Assembly (NCBI RefSeq): GCF_041296385.1
Contig: NW_027184078.1
Coordinates: forward strand, 372,001 to 436,000
From: Aphelocoma coerulescens
Lineage: Eukaryota > Chordata > Aves > Passeriformes > Corvidae
DNA: 64,000 bases
Direction of reading: 5' to 3'
The number at the start of each line of letters is the position of its first letter. Positions within the stretch are counted from its first letter, which is position 1. A program made the position numbers and the translations under genes. Below the pieces are notes generated by a model. That model was not told the origin of the DNA. It saw only the letters and a list, made by a program, of their open reading frames with translations, and did not search any database. Shown here in pieces: positions 43,031 through 55,500 of the stretch.

Positions 43031-45096
43031 ATGCTGGCCCAGGGGGGATGTGCCAGGCTGTCTCCTGCTCGCCCGGCCTTCCTCCTCCTCCTCCTCCTCC
43101 TGCTGCTGCTGCTGCTGCTGCTGCTGGGTGAGTTGGGGATGGCTTTGCCTTGGGGCTCAGCACTGCAGGGCTGCTGAGTGGGGCAGGACAGGGCCTGTGC
43201 TGGGCCCAGGGCAGGCCCCAGGGGAAAGGGTGTGTGGAGCAGCCGTGCAGCCCTGAGGGGCAGAGCTGCTCTGGGGAGGGCAGCAGGACCAGTGCTTCCT
43301 CCAGCTCCCATGCACCTCTGAGCAAAGGGGGCCATTCCCAATCCCTCTAAGGAGGCTGAGGACATGGTGTGAGACTTGTCAGATGTTGAAATGCTTTAGG
43401 GAACCAGAGGCATCCATCTGAAACCACAAACCCACAAAAATGGGCTTAGGCAGGTGTAAATCCAGGTGCAAAAGGAGATGCAGGATGGAGCTGCATGGGT
43501 AGGAAGGTGCTGGCCCAGCAAAGACTCAGCAGTGGGAACATGGACAGGGGCACGGGGCTGAGCTGGGCTGCTGCCCGTCTGACCAAACCCCTCTGTGCCC
43601 CACGGTGCAGGTGCCGGTGTGATGGCCCAGGACATCTGCAGCTCCCCAGGGCATGGTGAGTACAGGGATAGGTCCTGTAAGGGGAGTTGTGTGGGACTGG
43701 AGTTGGAAAGGGAGAACATCTTTGTCCCCCATGTGTGAAGCCCTGGAGGGAAAACTCTTCCCCTTCCTGCTCTGACACCAGTAACACTGTCCCGAGCCAT
43801 CCCTGTGCCATCTCTCCAGGTGACCTCCCAGCTCCTGCCTTTGATGTGACCCCCACTGCTGCACAGGAAGGAGAACAGGTCATATTGCAGTGCCAAATTT
43901 CCTGGAAATCTCCTTTCACCCGAATCATCTTCTGCAAGGATGGGGTGCAGGTGCACAGCCTGAAAGCCCAACAGGGGCAGGGGAGCTACTACATGCACTT
44001 CACTGTGATGAGGGAGAGCGCAGGGACATTCACATGTGGATACCAGCACAAGGACAACAGCAACCGAGTGAGGAACTCTGTCCTCAGTGCTCCCACAAAC
44101 CTGAGTGTCACAGGTGAGTCATGGCACTGGGGCACACACAGGAAACACTCCAGGGCTCCTGAGACCCCAGCTGAGGGAGGGGATCCTGCCCTGCCCCATG
44201 GCATGTCCCTGGGCAGTTGGGATGCTGGGCATCAGGGTGCAGTTCAGCACAGCCTTGGGCACCAGGGACACTCCTGCCAGTCCCAGCAGAGCATCCTGCT
44301 CCTCTCCTGCCCCAGCATCACAGAAAGGGCAGAGTGGTGGTGCCAGATCTAATGCAGAGCCACAGCTGAGCAGGGCATTCATTTATTGATCCCCACAGTT
44401 GATAGAGGGTGGATTGGGGGTCCCCACAGAGTCTCAGTCTGTGCAGGACCTGCGGGTCCAGCTCCCAGGCGGGGCCATTCACTGATAGTGAGTGATTCCC
44501 TCCCTGCACACCAATCTTTCTTCAGCTTTGGGCTGAAGGCTCCCCAGCTGCCAACACCAGGACTTTGGAGATTTATCAATTGGAATCTCACTTTGGTCGA
44601 CGGGAATATCCTGCTCCCTGCTTCCTCTCCCCATCACGCCTTCTGTGCTCTCTACCTCTAAGAGCATATGTTAGAAAAAGTCAGGAGATTTTCATGAGCT
44701 GGGTGGTTCCACCATCATCCAACCAGTCAAGATGTGAGCTGAAGGGGCTGCTCAGTGTCTGGGGTGGTTCCTGAACCAGATACGGTGATTCACATGCTCT
44801 GGATTTCTCTGACAGACAGAAACCCCTCGATCAAGACAGGGCTGCAACCCAGATGTAAGTGATTGCTCATGAGCACTTTCCACCATATCCTTCCTCCTAA
44901 AAGTGCCCTTTCCCCTTTATGACCCTCCTTTCTTCCAGGGCCAGCCATTCCCCTCTGGATCTGGATCCTGCGCTGTGTCCTCACCTTGCTCGTCTTCTCA
45001 TCAGCCCCCATCATCACCCTCATCCTGGAGAGATGGAGCCCCTGGGCCACTGGTGCTGCCCAGCCTGCACACATCCCCATCCCCAGTGCCCTCTGA
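43031..45096 (+). CDS. Single-Ig activating-type receptor (transmembrane arginine, short tail)
   Basis: Five exons, every junction phase 1: 43031-43127 (ATG, signal peptide with a long leucine run), 43611-43655 (45-base mini-exon, AGVMAQDICSSPGH), 43820-44113 (one Ig domain of 98 residues: EGEQVILQC ... ESAGTFTCGY), 44816-44854 (stalk, RNPSIKTGLQPR), 44939-45096 (membrane and tail to TGA). Acceptors CAG and donors GTGAGT/GTAAGT are canonical. The membrane segment IPLWIWILRCVLTLLVFSSA carries an arginine about a third of the way in, and the tail is short with no tyrosine motif. That is the plan of activating receptors which pair with ITAM adaptors such as FcR-gamma in the leukocyte and Fc receptor families. 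Predicted 210 residues. The Ig domain resembles FcR/LRC-type C2 domains, but the exact family is not known to me. An older stalk-exon copy at about 44455-44490 has lost its acceptor. Exon models are from reading, not transcripts. Confidence 0.75.
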
Positions 45097-46100
45097 TTCC
45101 CTCCCTGCCCTGGACTCCCTGCTGTCCCTGCCATCCCTGCGTCTCTGCACCAGGAGCAGAGTGTGACCAACACCAGCCCCAGCTCCCTTTGGGCTCAGGC
45201 CAGTGGGGCCCTGTGCCCAAGGGATGTGCTGCCATTGCCCTGCTCTGCTTTGCTCAGCCCCTGCTCTCTCCTCAGACACAGCCCTGAGGACCTGGCACCC
45301 ATCCAGGGCTGCTGAACGCCTGCTGAGGCACCTCCTGCTCCCAGGGAGCAGCATCTCCATTGCCAGGTCCATCCCTGCAGCCCAGAGGGACACACAGGGA
45401 CGCTTTGCTGGCTGCAGCCTCACACAGCCATGTTCTGCAGCTGCTGCATCCCTCCAGCATTTCCCATCACCCAGGCTGATTCCAGCAGCCCAGGGCAGTG
45501 CCATGGGCACCCATGGGCTGGTTACGGTGCCCTTGTGCAGCACCTTGGTCAGCAGAGGCTCTGTGGGAGGCAAGTTATAAAGGGTTTGTTCAGCAGTGGG
45601 AGGTTGATGTTGCTCCTCTCTTTCAGAGTGAACCCTCTGAGCAGAGCTGAGAAAGCTGCTTCACTCTCGGCTGTTGGGCCCACGTGTACTGGGAGGGAGC
45701 TGCCATCCCCCACCCCCAGTGATCCAAGGGTGCCCTCCCTGATGGCACTGCTCTGGCAGACACGTCGTGGAGAAGCGCTGAGCTGAGGATGGCTGAGCCC
45801 ATCTCCCCATACCCAGGTTCAAGGGGTGGCCATGCTTGTCCCTCTGCACCCCATACCCACCTGTCCATGGGCCAGTGAAAACCCCATGGGCTGAAAACCC
45901 CACCCAGCAGAGACGAGTGGGGTTATCTGGCTGCAGGACATTTTGGGGGATGCTATCTCAACTTCAGCATCCCCCAACATGAACCCCAAGCTCAGCACTC
46001 CCACATCACCGGCTGCTGTTCACACGGGCTTATCAGGAATTATTCCCAACTGAATGTCACTTGAGTCATTTACAATTCTCCTCAACAGCTATAAATTCAA
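45097..46100. other. 3' flank of left receptor, no gene seen
   Basis: May contain the 3' UTR. Long frames on both strands have no family features. Confidence 0.5.
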
Positions 46101-46101
46101 T

Positions 46102-46899
46102 CTAGCACATCCTAATGAAATCTGTCATTATCTCAAACTCTTCCAGTTCTTCCTTAGGTGTAAAAAGAGACTGGTTTAACCCCATCCAGGAACCAAGCCC
46201 CACACAGCTGCTCGATTGCTCCTCCACCAGCAGGGTGGGAGAAGGAATTGGAAGAGCAAAATCTAGGAAACCCATGGGTTGAGATAAAGACAGTTTAACA
46301 GGTCCAGTGCCAAACAACTTCTTTCCTAGTCCATTTCTGCTGTCTTGGCATTGGTCAGGCAGTGCCCTGCTGTGAGGTGGCAGGTGGGGTTTCAGGGGGA
46401 AGGATTTTATATGTAGATATGAAAACTTTTGCCAACAACGAAACATTTCTGAAGTTGTTATGCTGTTTATTTCTGATTTCTGGACACCACCCTGCACAAG
46501 ACTGTTCCACATTTGTTTCCTTGTCACACCTGAGGTAACTCTTTTGAGTTTTGTTGGCTGACTTTCACTCACCACCAGAGGAGTTGGTTCTGAAATTACA
46601 GCCCCAATTTCCCGTACAGGTTTTGCTAGGGCACCTCTGTTACCAGTGGCACCCATGACTGCTGGTACACTGAAGGGTTTCAGTGTAACAAGGACCCCTC
46701 TCCAAAGCTGCATTTTGGTACTTTTCATTCGTGCTGCCCCATCTGGACTAGATCCTGTAATTGGCACCTGAGCCATCCCCATCTGCCACAGGAAACCGAC
46801 ACCTTCTGCCCTTGTACAGCAACTTCCCAGGGATGGCAGAAATTGGGCAGTGTCTGCACATGCTGCTAAAACTGCTGCACATGACCACTGATAGCACAC
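46102..46899 (-). other. Unrecognised 265-codon frame
   Basis: An open frame on the minus strand. The middle reads like protein (KPVREIGAVISEPTPLVV, then TRKQMWNSLVQGGVQKSEIN). A diverged inverted copy of its 46270-46525 part lies at 48374-48640, so it is probably part of a repeat or retroelement. No start context, domain or splice evidence; function unknown. Confidence 0.35.
46270..46525 (-). repeat. Short inverted repeat, left partner
   Basis: Reverse complement similarity to 48374-48640 (for example AACAAATGTGGAACAGTC and AACAGCATAACAACTTCAG on the other side). Centre about 47.45 kb, not the centre of the big palindrome, so a separate event. Confidence 0.7.
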
Positions 46900-47521
46900 A
46901 GGTGCAGCAACATCCTGCCCATCAGGATCCCTTATATTTTGTCACTGATCACATCCCGGTGTACCTGATCCTCACTGCCTATAGGGCTTAATAGACCATT
47001 TTCACCCATTACTAAGTGGACAGGTGCAGCACCACTCTCCCAAGCTCCCAAAATCCACGCCAATGTGCTTTTACCTCACTCTTTTGGGGTATAAGTGTGT
47101 GTGATCTGTACCTGTGTCCAGCAGATCACTCCATATGCAGGAGGGGTTGTGCTTCTGCCCCCTCCCTCTGTGCTAAATCTGGCTCAAACTCACTCACCAG
47201 GCATTGCCTCCAAGCAAGCTCCCAACCTGCTGGCACAGCACAGCCCACCCACAGGACCTTCCAAACACACTCCCCTTCCCTACCCTCAACAGAGGGCTTA
47301 GGGGATAAAAAATCTCCCTTCCTACCTGGGCTTTATTCTCTCCTATCTGCAGACAGCACAGCACAAGTCTGGATGCACAATTGCTTTGCTCAACCAATTA
47401 TTGAGGGCAGCAGGTTCTGCCTGGTGTTTACAGCGACACAGATGAGGTGTGTCCATCCCTGCAAATGATGCTGCCCGAGGCTAAACCCTCGTGTCTTCAT
47501 TGCATTTGGAGGAGGAAATGT

Positions 47522-47850
47522 TTAATTCTCCACAGTGACTTTGATGATTGACTGTGCAGCATTAGACATGGTGGCCATGACCCGCACATTGCCAGCAGAG
47601 ACCACAACGGGCTCCTGGTACTCACTGAGCTTGATTTGATGGAACATACTGCTGTCATCAGTGGGGAGGGGTTGACCGCTGTACATCCTGGTGTAGTCAT
47701 TCTTCAGGTTTTCATAATGGCCTTTGTACAGGGAGATCTCCAGGGCCAACTTCATGTGGAAAAAGCTGTACATCAAGGGGTTGCAGAAGAGGATAGCCAG
47801 TGTGAAGGTGTCTGCCTCGCAGACCAGGACCCCTGTGCAGCCCCAAAAAT
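47522..47850 (-). other. Unrecognised frame with one hydrophobic segment
   Basis: Minus-strand frame ending in a stop at 47522; it begins before the ATG-like codon at 47776. It reads ADTFTLAILFCNPLMYSFF (hydrophobic), then a charged stretch with KGHYENLKNDYTRMYSG and EYQEPVVVSAGNVRVM. Codon use looks protein-like and it could be a last exon of a membrane protein, but I do not recognise it. It lies between the two halves of the short inverted repeat. Confidence 0.35.
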
Positions 47851-48373
47851 GGAGCCTGGAGTTGGTGAAGTGGCTCTGCTCTGTGACACCTGGTCATGGG
47901 GCTGGGTGGGTTGGTGCTGTGGCCACTGTAGAAGTAGGTCGTGGAAGGAGAGAACAGGTGAGGAGGAAAAGGGATGGGGAGATCCCTTGGGCTTACAAGG
48001 GAGTTGGTCCAGCCACTGGAAGGTGCTCCAGAAGATGGTCTAACTTGGATTTTCTGCCTGAATCCTAGATGAATTCTGTCTGGCAAGGGCCTTCCACCCC
48101 CTGTTCCCTCTTCATGGTGTTACCTGGGGTTGTTCAAGGCGACGTCCTGGGTTTTGTTTGTGATCTGGATCAACACACTCCGCTCAAAGCATTTCCACAC
48201 AAAATCTGCACTTCTCTCCATTGTATTCTCCAAAGATCTGGGCAGGTCTCTGGTGGTAAGAAGACTTTGGAGCAGAAAAATCTGTTGAGAAAAACAGCTT
48301 TCTGATAATAACTGTGTAAAGTCCTTCTTTGATCTGATAAACCAGCAAAACCATAAACTGTTTCCTTATGGTC

Positions 48374-48640
48374 AATGAAGAAACAAATGTGGAACAGTCT
48401 TGTGCAGGGTGGTGTCCCACAAGCAGAAATAAACAGCATAACAACTTCAGAAATGTTTCATCATTGGCAGAAGTTTGCATATCTACATACAAAAGTCCTT
48501 TCCCCTGCACCCCACCTGCCACCTCACAGCAGGGCACTGCCTGACCAAAGCCAAAACAGCAGAAATGGACAACTAGGAAGGAAGTTGTTTAGCACTGGAC
48601 CTTGTTCAACTGTCTTTATCTCAACCCTCAGTTTTTATAG
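48374..48640 (+). repeat. Short inverted repeat, right partner
   Basis: Partner of 46270-46525; see there. Open only in part. Confidence 0.7.
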
Positions 48641-50368
48641 CAGTATGGGACAGGAATGGTGTTGTCCAGAGTGGAACATTTACACCTCAGGCAGAAAACC
48701 CCCTCTGACAGGACAATTCCTGCTGCAGGAATCTATCCTTCTCCACTGTTTAGAGAGGGACCATTTGTGATTACATTTGTTGACTTCAATGTACATCCCA
48801 CAGGGATGATCCTTCTGCCTTCGGTGCTCTGTCAGCCTGGAGCCCCAGGGACACGTGGAGGGAGCCCAGAGGGGGCAGAGAAAAAGCTGCCTGGGGCTGG
48901 TTCCTTGGTCCTGAGCTGGGCCAGGCTCCTGGGACACTGGGAGCTCATGGAAAGCAGAGCTGCAGAGAGACACATCTGCCCAGGAGCAGCTCCTCTCTCA
49001 GCCCAGCAGGGCTGGGGCACTGCCCACAGGCACCCAGGGACAGGAGAGAAGTGAGAGAGGGTAGAGGCAGAGGGCACAGAGGATTCTGAGAGCTCACTCT
49101 GGGACGAATCCCCACAGCCCTTCACAAGTGAGTCTCCAGCTGCTGGGCAGTGGATGGAGTGTCCTGGAGGGGTCTCGCAGAGTGTGCACACCCCAGAGCA
49201 GATCAGCGCTGACAGGGTGGCCCCCCCAGGTTGTTTTATGCAGAGAAGAGACCCTGCAGAGCAGAGCTTCCCTGCTGCCCCCTCAGAGGGAGATGCCCCC
49301 AGGGCTGCCAGGATGTGCAGAGCATGGTCCCTGCAACCCATGGATCTGTGCTGGGGCAGAGTCTGTGCTGCCTGCGAAGGTCAGCTCTCAGCCTGCCCAG
49401 GGAGCTCCCACATTGCTGTGTGGAGAAGCTGGGGGTGGAAGGAGCAATCCCTGGCAGGGCAGGGTCCTTCTGCTGTTGAAAGGATGCTCTGAGGGTCAGG
49501 GCTGCTCACAGCAACACATCCCCTCCAAAGTATTTCCTGGGGGATGTTTCAAGGGGAAGGACAAGGTAGGGGCTATCTGAACCAAAGGTACTTTACAGAG
49601 TCCTTAGATTCAGTTTCCCTCTGTGATGGGGAGGCAGAGAGATGGTTGTGGAGTTGTCCTGTTTGTATGAGAAACTTGAGAGTCCTGGAAGATCAAGAGG
49701 TCAGCGAGGAACTCATAAAAGCTCTTCACTCCCTTCAGCCTACAGACGAACACCTACATCATCCTCAGGGTTTCTCTGAGCTGTCCTTTAGGACCTCCAA
49801 ACACCAAATGGACCACAGACAATGCCAAGCTGTCAGGAGAGCTCTGCAGTGCAGATCTGAGCACACAGCAGTAGGATGGGGTCTGTGAGCACTGACAGGG
49901 AGGAGATGTGGGGACAGAGAAACTGCTCCTGGCAGGGACAGCTCCAGGCAGCAGAGACATGGCCAGGGAGGCAGGCAGAGCTGCTACCAGGAATGCCAAG
50001 GGAGCAGGATTCAGGCACTCCCCTGCAATCCTCTGAAGTGCAGACACCTTCCCTGTGCTCTTCTTCACCCAGGCCATGGATTCCCAGGCTCTGTAATCCC
50101 CTCAGCATCCCGACCTAGGATGAGTTTTAACACCCCATGAGCCACAGCTCTCTCCCTGTTCTCTGTTCCTCAGCAGGAGCACTGAGGCATTTCTGTGTGC
50201 TTCCTCTCCTGTGCTGCCCTTGTTCTTCCCCTTGGACCCTCTGGGGAGGAGGGGTTCAGCTGCAGCTGAAAAGCTGTGTCCTGACCCATAGATGTGCTAA
50301 ATCTGACATCTGCCCTGGCATCTTTGTGTGCTTTCCTCCATGGACAGGTCCATGCCCTGAGGCAGGAA
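48641..50368. other. Non-coding stretch upstream of the olfactory receptor relic
   Basis: No supported exon. Frames on both strands are proline/serine-rich shadows. Probably 5' flank and leader of the former receptor gene. Confidence 0.5.
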
Positions 50369-51405
50369 ATGTCCAACAGCAGCTCCACCACCCATTTCCT
50401 CCTGCTGGCATTGGCAGACACGCGGCAGCTGCAGCTCCTGCACTTCTGCCTCTTCCTGGGCATCTCCCTGGCTGCCCTCCTGGCCAACGGCCTCATCATC
50501 AGTGCCGGAGCCTGCGGCCAGCACCTGCACAGCCCCGTGTTCTTCTTCCTGCTCAGCCTGGCCCTCAGCGACCTGGGCTCCATCTGCACCACTGTCCCCA
50601 AGGCCATGCACAATTCCCTCGGGGCACCAGGCACATCTCCTACTCAGCATGTGCTGCTCAGCTCTTCTTTGTGTTCTCCTGGTCTTGTGCAGTTTTCCCT
50701 CCTCACCATCATGTGCTACGACCGCTACGTGTCCATCTGCATAGCCCTGCACTACAGGACCCTCCTGGGCAGCAGAGCTTGTGCCCACATGGCAGCAGCT
50801 GCCTGGGCCAGTGCCTTTCTCACTGCTCTGCTGCACACCCAATATGTTTTTACTGCCCCTGTGCCAGGCAATGACATAAACCAGTTCTTCTGGATCCCCC
50901 AGATCCTCAAGCTCTCCTGCTCCAAATCCTACCTCAGGCAAGTTGGGCTTCTTGTCACAAGCTTTGTCCTTGCTCTGGCTGTTTTGTCTCCCTCAAGCTG
51001 TCCTGTGTGCAGACCTTCAGGGCCATGCTAAGGATCCCTTCTGGACAGGGACAGCACAAAGCCTTTTCCATGTGCCTCCCTCATCTGGCTGCGGTCTCCT
51101 TGTTCATCAGCACAGGAATGTTTGCCTACCTGAAGCCTCCCTCCATCTCGTCCCCTTACCCAGATCTGGTGGTGACAGTGCTGCACTCAGTGGTGACTTC
51201 AGCAGTGAACCCCCTCATCTACAGCCTGAGGAACCAAGAGCTCAAGGATGCCCTGTGGAAACTACTGGAACACACACCATTCAAGCAACAACAAAGTGCC
51301 CATCATCCTCACAGGACTGCCAGGGGAGCTCAGGAAATCCAAGGACCAGCTGTTCTTAATAGAAGTAATTTTTCACTTGTGGCACTTGTATGGGATGGTG
51401 ATTGA
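50369..51405 (+). pseudogene. Family-14-type olfactory receptor pseudogene
   Basis: It starts with ATG in the context of an N-terminal NSSSTTHFLLLALADTRQLQ, typical of avian OR14. The seven-helix landmarks are present in order: FLGISLAALLANGLIIS (TM1), LHSPVFFFLLSLALSDLGSI (TM2), MCYDRYVSIC (the MAYDRY-type motif after TM3), KAFSMCLPHL (TM6 start), NPLIYSLRNQELKDAL (TM7 end). They are spread over two frames. The frame shifts near 50616-50624, back near 50692-50698, and again near 50972-50978. The first two together enclose about 25 codons read in the other frame. Length is normal for an intronless odorant receptor, so this is an otherwise complete gene broken by three small indels. Confidence 0.88.
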
Positions 51406-52578
51406 CTTCTTTATTTGTTTGTTTATTCAATATGCATAATATGTGGAATAGATTTTATATGTATTTATCCACGAGACATTGTAAATACATGTGCAAGTCA
51501 CAGAAAGACTTCTTGGTTCAAGCCATCCAGAATCCATTTCTAATGGAAAGGGCTGGGCCTGGTGGAAGGGCTGGGTGTGGCCATGTTGGCCTGGCCAGGC
51601 CTTGTGGGGAGGTGTTGCCCTCCCAAGCCAAGCCCTGACAATTCCCCACTGAGAGAGCTGGTGAACACGAGCCAAGGGGCTGGCACACGGCAGGTTCCTG
51701 GGGATGGGGACAAACCCGCTGGGAGCTGCAGGGAAGCCTGAAAACCCACTGTGCCATGGTGGGTGGGAGTGGGGGTGGGAAGGGAGAGGTGGAGACCATG
51801 GTCAGAGGAGCAGCTGCAGGAGCAGCCCCAAGGCTCCCAGCTGCCAGCCCTTGGCCAGCACAGCCGAGCCCAAGCAAGCCCCAGCTGGACCCCCCAGCCC
51901 CATTTTCCCAGTGCAGGAGCTGTGCCAGAGAGCAAAGGCCGGCGTGGGCGATTGTCCCGGGGCACTCGCCGTGCTGGAGCTACCGGGGCTGGCTGCGGGA
52001 GGGCCTCACCAGGGCATATTCTGTGTTGCTGATCAGCTCCTGCCTGCCAGGCTTTAGAGGGAAAAGGAAATCCTGTTATTTCAGCTGCTGGCTGCAAGCC
52101 CTGCACAAGCCTCTGGCCCTGGGGTAGAGGAATGCTGCAAGGAGCTGGGCCTTTCGATAACCAGGCTGAACTAATACAAAAAAAGAGATAACATCAGACT
52201 GGGGGGAAATTCTGAGTTTCCAATTTCTTCTTAGTTGCTGTTTTCCTGTAGTTTGTTACTTTTTTCTTTTTTTTTTTTTTTTTGGGAGGGGTGGGTGGGC
52301 AGTTACCATTTGAAAAGACCCAAAATTTTACATCAAGCACTTAAACATGACCAAATTTTCCAGGGAAAATATTTGTTTTAGATTCCGAGCAAAAAAAAAC
52401 ACAAACTGATAGACAACTATTTTATAACTATGTTATTCTGCCACTGCTTGAGCTGAGTTTTTGGTGGGAAATACTCTGTGACACTCCCAGACCAAACCAC
52501 CAGCACAGACCCTGACACTCACATCCCATCCCCAGGGCATTTCTCCCTGCTTTGGCACCAAGGCTGAGCCCAACTCAC
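51406..52578. other. Non-coding spacer; poly-T tract
   Basis: No gene recognised. A T-rich run at about 52259-52283 could be the A-tail of a retroposed sequence on the minus strand, but its source is not evident. May include the last exon or 3' UTR of the right receptor gene. Confidence 0.45.
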
Positions 52579-55500
52579 CCTGTTGTGTCCAATGTGGGCG
52601 ATGGTGGAGTCTGGTGGAAGCAAAAAGCACAGAGTGAGCCCTTGCTTCCATTTCTGGGAGGGAGAAGCCCCACCCTGCCTTTGAACAGCAAATTCCCCAG
52701 AGTCAGGACTGAATCCCCTGCCCTGTGTCCCCCTAATCTCACCCCACTCCTGGCAGCAGAGGAAGCTGCCCTTCCCTCTGTGGATGCAGAGCAGGGATGG
52801 GGGGTCTGTTGTCACCTTTCTTCTGCAGGCAGGAGCTGGGCCGTGCGTGCAGGGAAGGAGCAGAGCAACGGCGTGGGGAGAGATCTGCCCTTGTGCCATG
52901 GGCAGTGGTTTTGCAAATGCCACTGGGACATGAACTGCTGGGATTTCGTGTGGAATTGGAAAGGGTCCTGCTGTGAGAGGAGGGATGGCGAGCATGGAAA
53001 GGGGGTTTGGGGCAGGTCCCTGAACTCAGTGCAGCTCCTGAGGCTGCAGCACGGCCGGCCCATGGGCTCAGGGATTCTGGTGGTGCCGGAGGGCAGCCAG
53101 GCCACAAGAAGGGGGTCCCACAGACAGAGGGGTCTGTGGGTCACCTGTAGGAAAGTGTTGGTACTCACACTGTATTTCATTGTCCTCGGTCACTTCGGCC
53201 TCCTGGCTGGGAACTTGCTGCTGCCTGGAGAGAGTTGGGGAAAGGGTTTTGGGGTCTGTGCCCAGACTGTGATGAGCCCATTGGAGTCATTGCCGTGGAT
53301 GATTCTGTCTTGCATCGGGTCCATGGCTGGAGTCAAGGCCAGGGCAAGCCCTGCTCCTCCCTGCCTGCACCATGGGGGAATCCCCCCACGGGCACAGACC
53401 ATGCTGCCCCTGGACAAGGACCACCCCAGGGGGCTGGGATGCCCCCGTCTCCATCAGCCCCAGCCCCGCAGCCCCCAGGGATTGCTGCTCACCTTTGGCA
53501 TCTCTCTCTGCAGGCCCCTGCAAGGAAAAGAAAGGCAGAGGTGGGAGGCAGAGTTCCTGCACAGCTCTGCCTTTCCCTGCTCTGGGCTGTGCAGTGAAGG
53601 TGATGGGCTGAACCTGCACATCTCACTGGCAGAGGGATTTTTCTGTCCCAGCCTTCACAACCCTCACTCCCCTTTCCCAGCCTGGTTTCTCCCAAGTTCT
53701 CAGCAGCTGTGCTCAGCCAGAGTGTGGAGCAGCTGTGCTGGCTGCACTCAGGGCAGCTCAGAGCCTCAATCCTTGTTCCCAGAGAATGGGAGCCAATGTG
53801 TGCCTGAGGCAGGGATGCATTTGGTCTGTCCCTCCACACTTTCTCATTCAAGCACAAGAACTCTGAAAAGTAGAATCTTCCTCACTTCCGAAGTTTTTCT
53901 CCCCTCAGATGACAAAGGAAAAGCCTGAGAGACTAAGCTTCTTGGGACATGAGCTTTAGGATCCACCCATTCTAAAGCATCATGTGTCAGACAGCAGCAA
54001 CTCTGCATCAGGGTACAATTTTGTCCTAATCTTTTGCCCTCGATTTCCCCAAATCACTCACCTTTTCTCATGGCACAGGCTGCAATCAGGAGGAGGAGGA
54101 GGAGGGAGAGGGTCACCACTCCAATTATGATTCCTATGATGGTGTGGAGTTTCTGGGGATTGGTAGCTGGGGGCAAAGAAGCTGTTGGAGAACAGGAGGT
54201 CACATGGGGAGAGGAAGCAGAAAGGAGGATATGCCCTTAGAACTGACCTAGATACTGGTCCTTGTACCTGCCAATGTCCTGGTGTTGGCAGCGGGGGAAC
54301 CTTGGCCCAGTGCTGAGGGACATTGGGTGTGAGGGAGGGAATCACTCACCAGCAGTGGATGTCCCTGCCTGGGAGCTGGACCCTATGCCTGGGAGGAGAA
54401 AGGGACAGAGAGTCTGCAGCTGCCCCAGGTCCTGCACAGACTGAGACTCTGTGGGGACCCCCAATCCACCCTCTATCAACTGTGGGGATCAATAAATGAA
54501 TGCCCTGCTCAGCTGTGGCTCTGCATTAGATCTGGCACCACCACTCTGCCCTTTCTGTGATGCTGGGGCAGGAGAGGAGCAGGATGCTCTGCTGGGACTG
54601 GCAGGAGTGTCCCTGGTGCCCAAGGCTGTGCTGAACTGCACCCTGATGCCCAGCATCCCAACTGCCCAGGGACATGCCATGGGGCAGGGCAGGGTCCTCT
54701 CCATCACCTGGGGTCTGGGGGGTCTGGGAGTGTTTCCTGTGTGTGCTCCAGTGCCACGACTCACCTGTGACCCTCACGTTTGTGGGAGCACTGAGGGCAG
54801 AGTTCCTCACTCGGTTGTTGCTGTCCTTCTGCTGGTATCCACATGTGAATGTCCCTGCGCTCTCCCTTGTCATAGGGAAAAAGGTGATGTAGTTCCCCTG
54901 CCCCTGTTGGGCTTTCAGGCTGTGCACCTGCACCCCATCCTTGCAGAAGATGATTCGGGTGAAAGGAGATTTCCAGGAAATTTGGCACTGCAATATGACC
55001 TGTTCTCCTTCCTGTGCAGCAGTGGGGGTCACATCAAAGGCAGGAGCTGGGAGGTCACCTGGAGAGATGGCACCGGGATGGCTCAGGACAGTGTTACTGG
55101 TCTCAGGACAGGAAGGGGAAGAGTTTCCCCTCCAGGGCTTTACACATGGGGGACAAAGATGTTCCCCTTTCCATCTCCAGTCCCACACAACTCCCCTTAC
55201 AGGACCTATCCCTGTACTCACCATGCCCTGGGGAGCTGCAGATGTCCTGGGCCATCACACCGGCACCTGCACCGTGGGGCACAGAGGGGTTTGGTCAGAC
55301 AGGCAGCAGCCCAGCTCAGCCCCGTGCCCCTGTCCATGTTCCCACTGCTGAGTCTGCTGGGCCAGAACCTTCCCACCCATGGGGCTCCAGACTGCATCTG
55401 CTTGATCTCCCAGATTTATACTTTAAGCTGATTGTGGATTGGCTTCTGATTCCAGATGGATGCTGCTGGCTCCCTAAAGCATTTTAGCATCTCCCATGTC

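Larger units (their letters stand above)
34801..44452 (+). repeat. Left arm of large inverted repeat
   Basis: Reverse complement of 54426-64000 over essentially its whole length: positions pair so that coordinate sums stay near 98760-98880, drifting only by indels. Several 95-150 codon chance frames are conserved nearly residue for residue on the opposite strand. 34801 is only where the partner leaves the window. The arm carries an LTR (36515-37755), an LTR-like piece (about 38056-38350), another LTR-like element (from 40695), a GGGAT array and the 5' half of a receptor gene. Confidence 0.93.
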
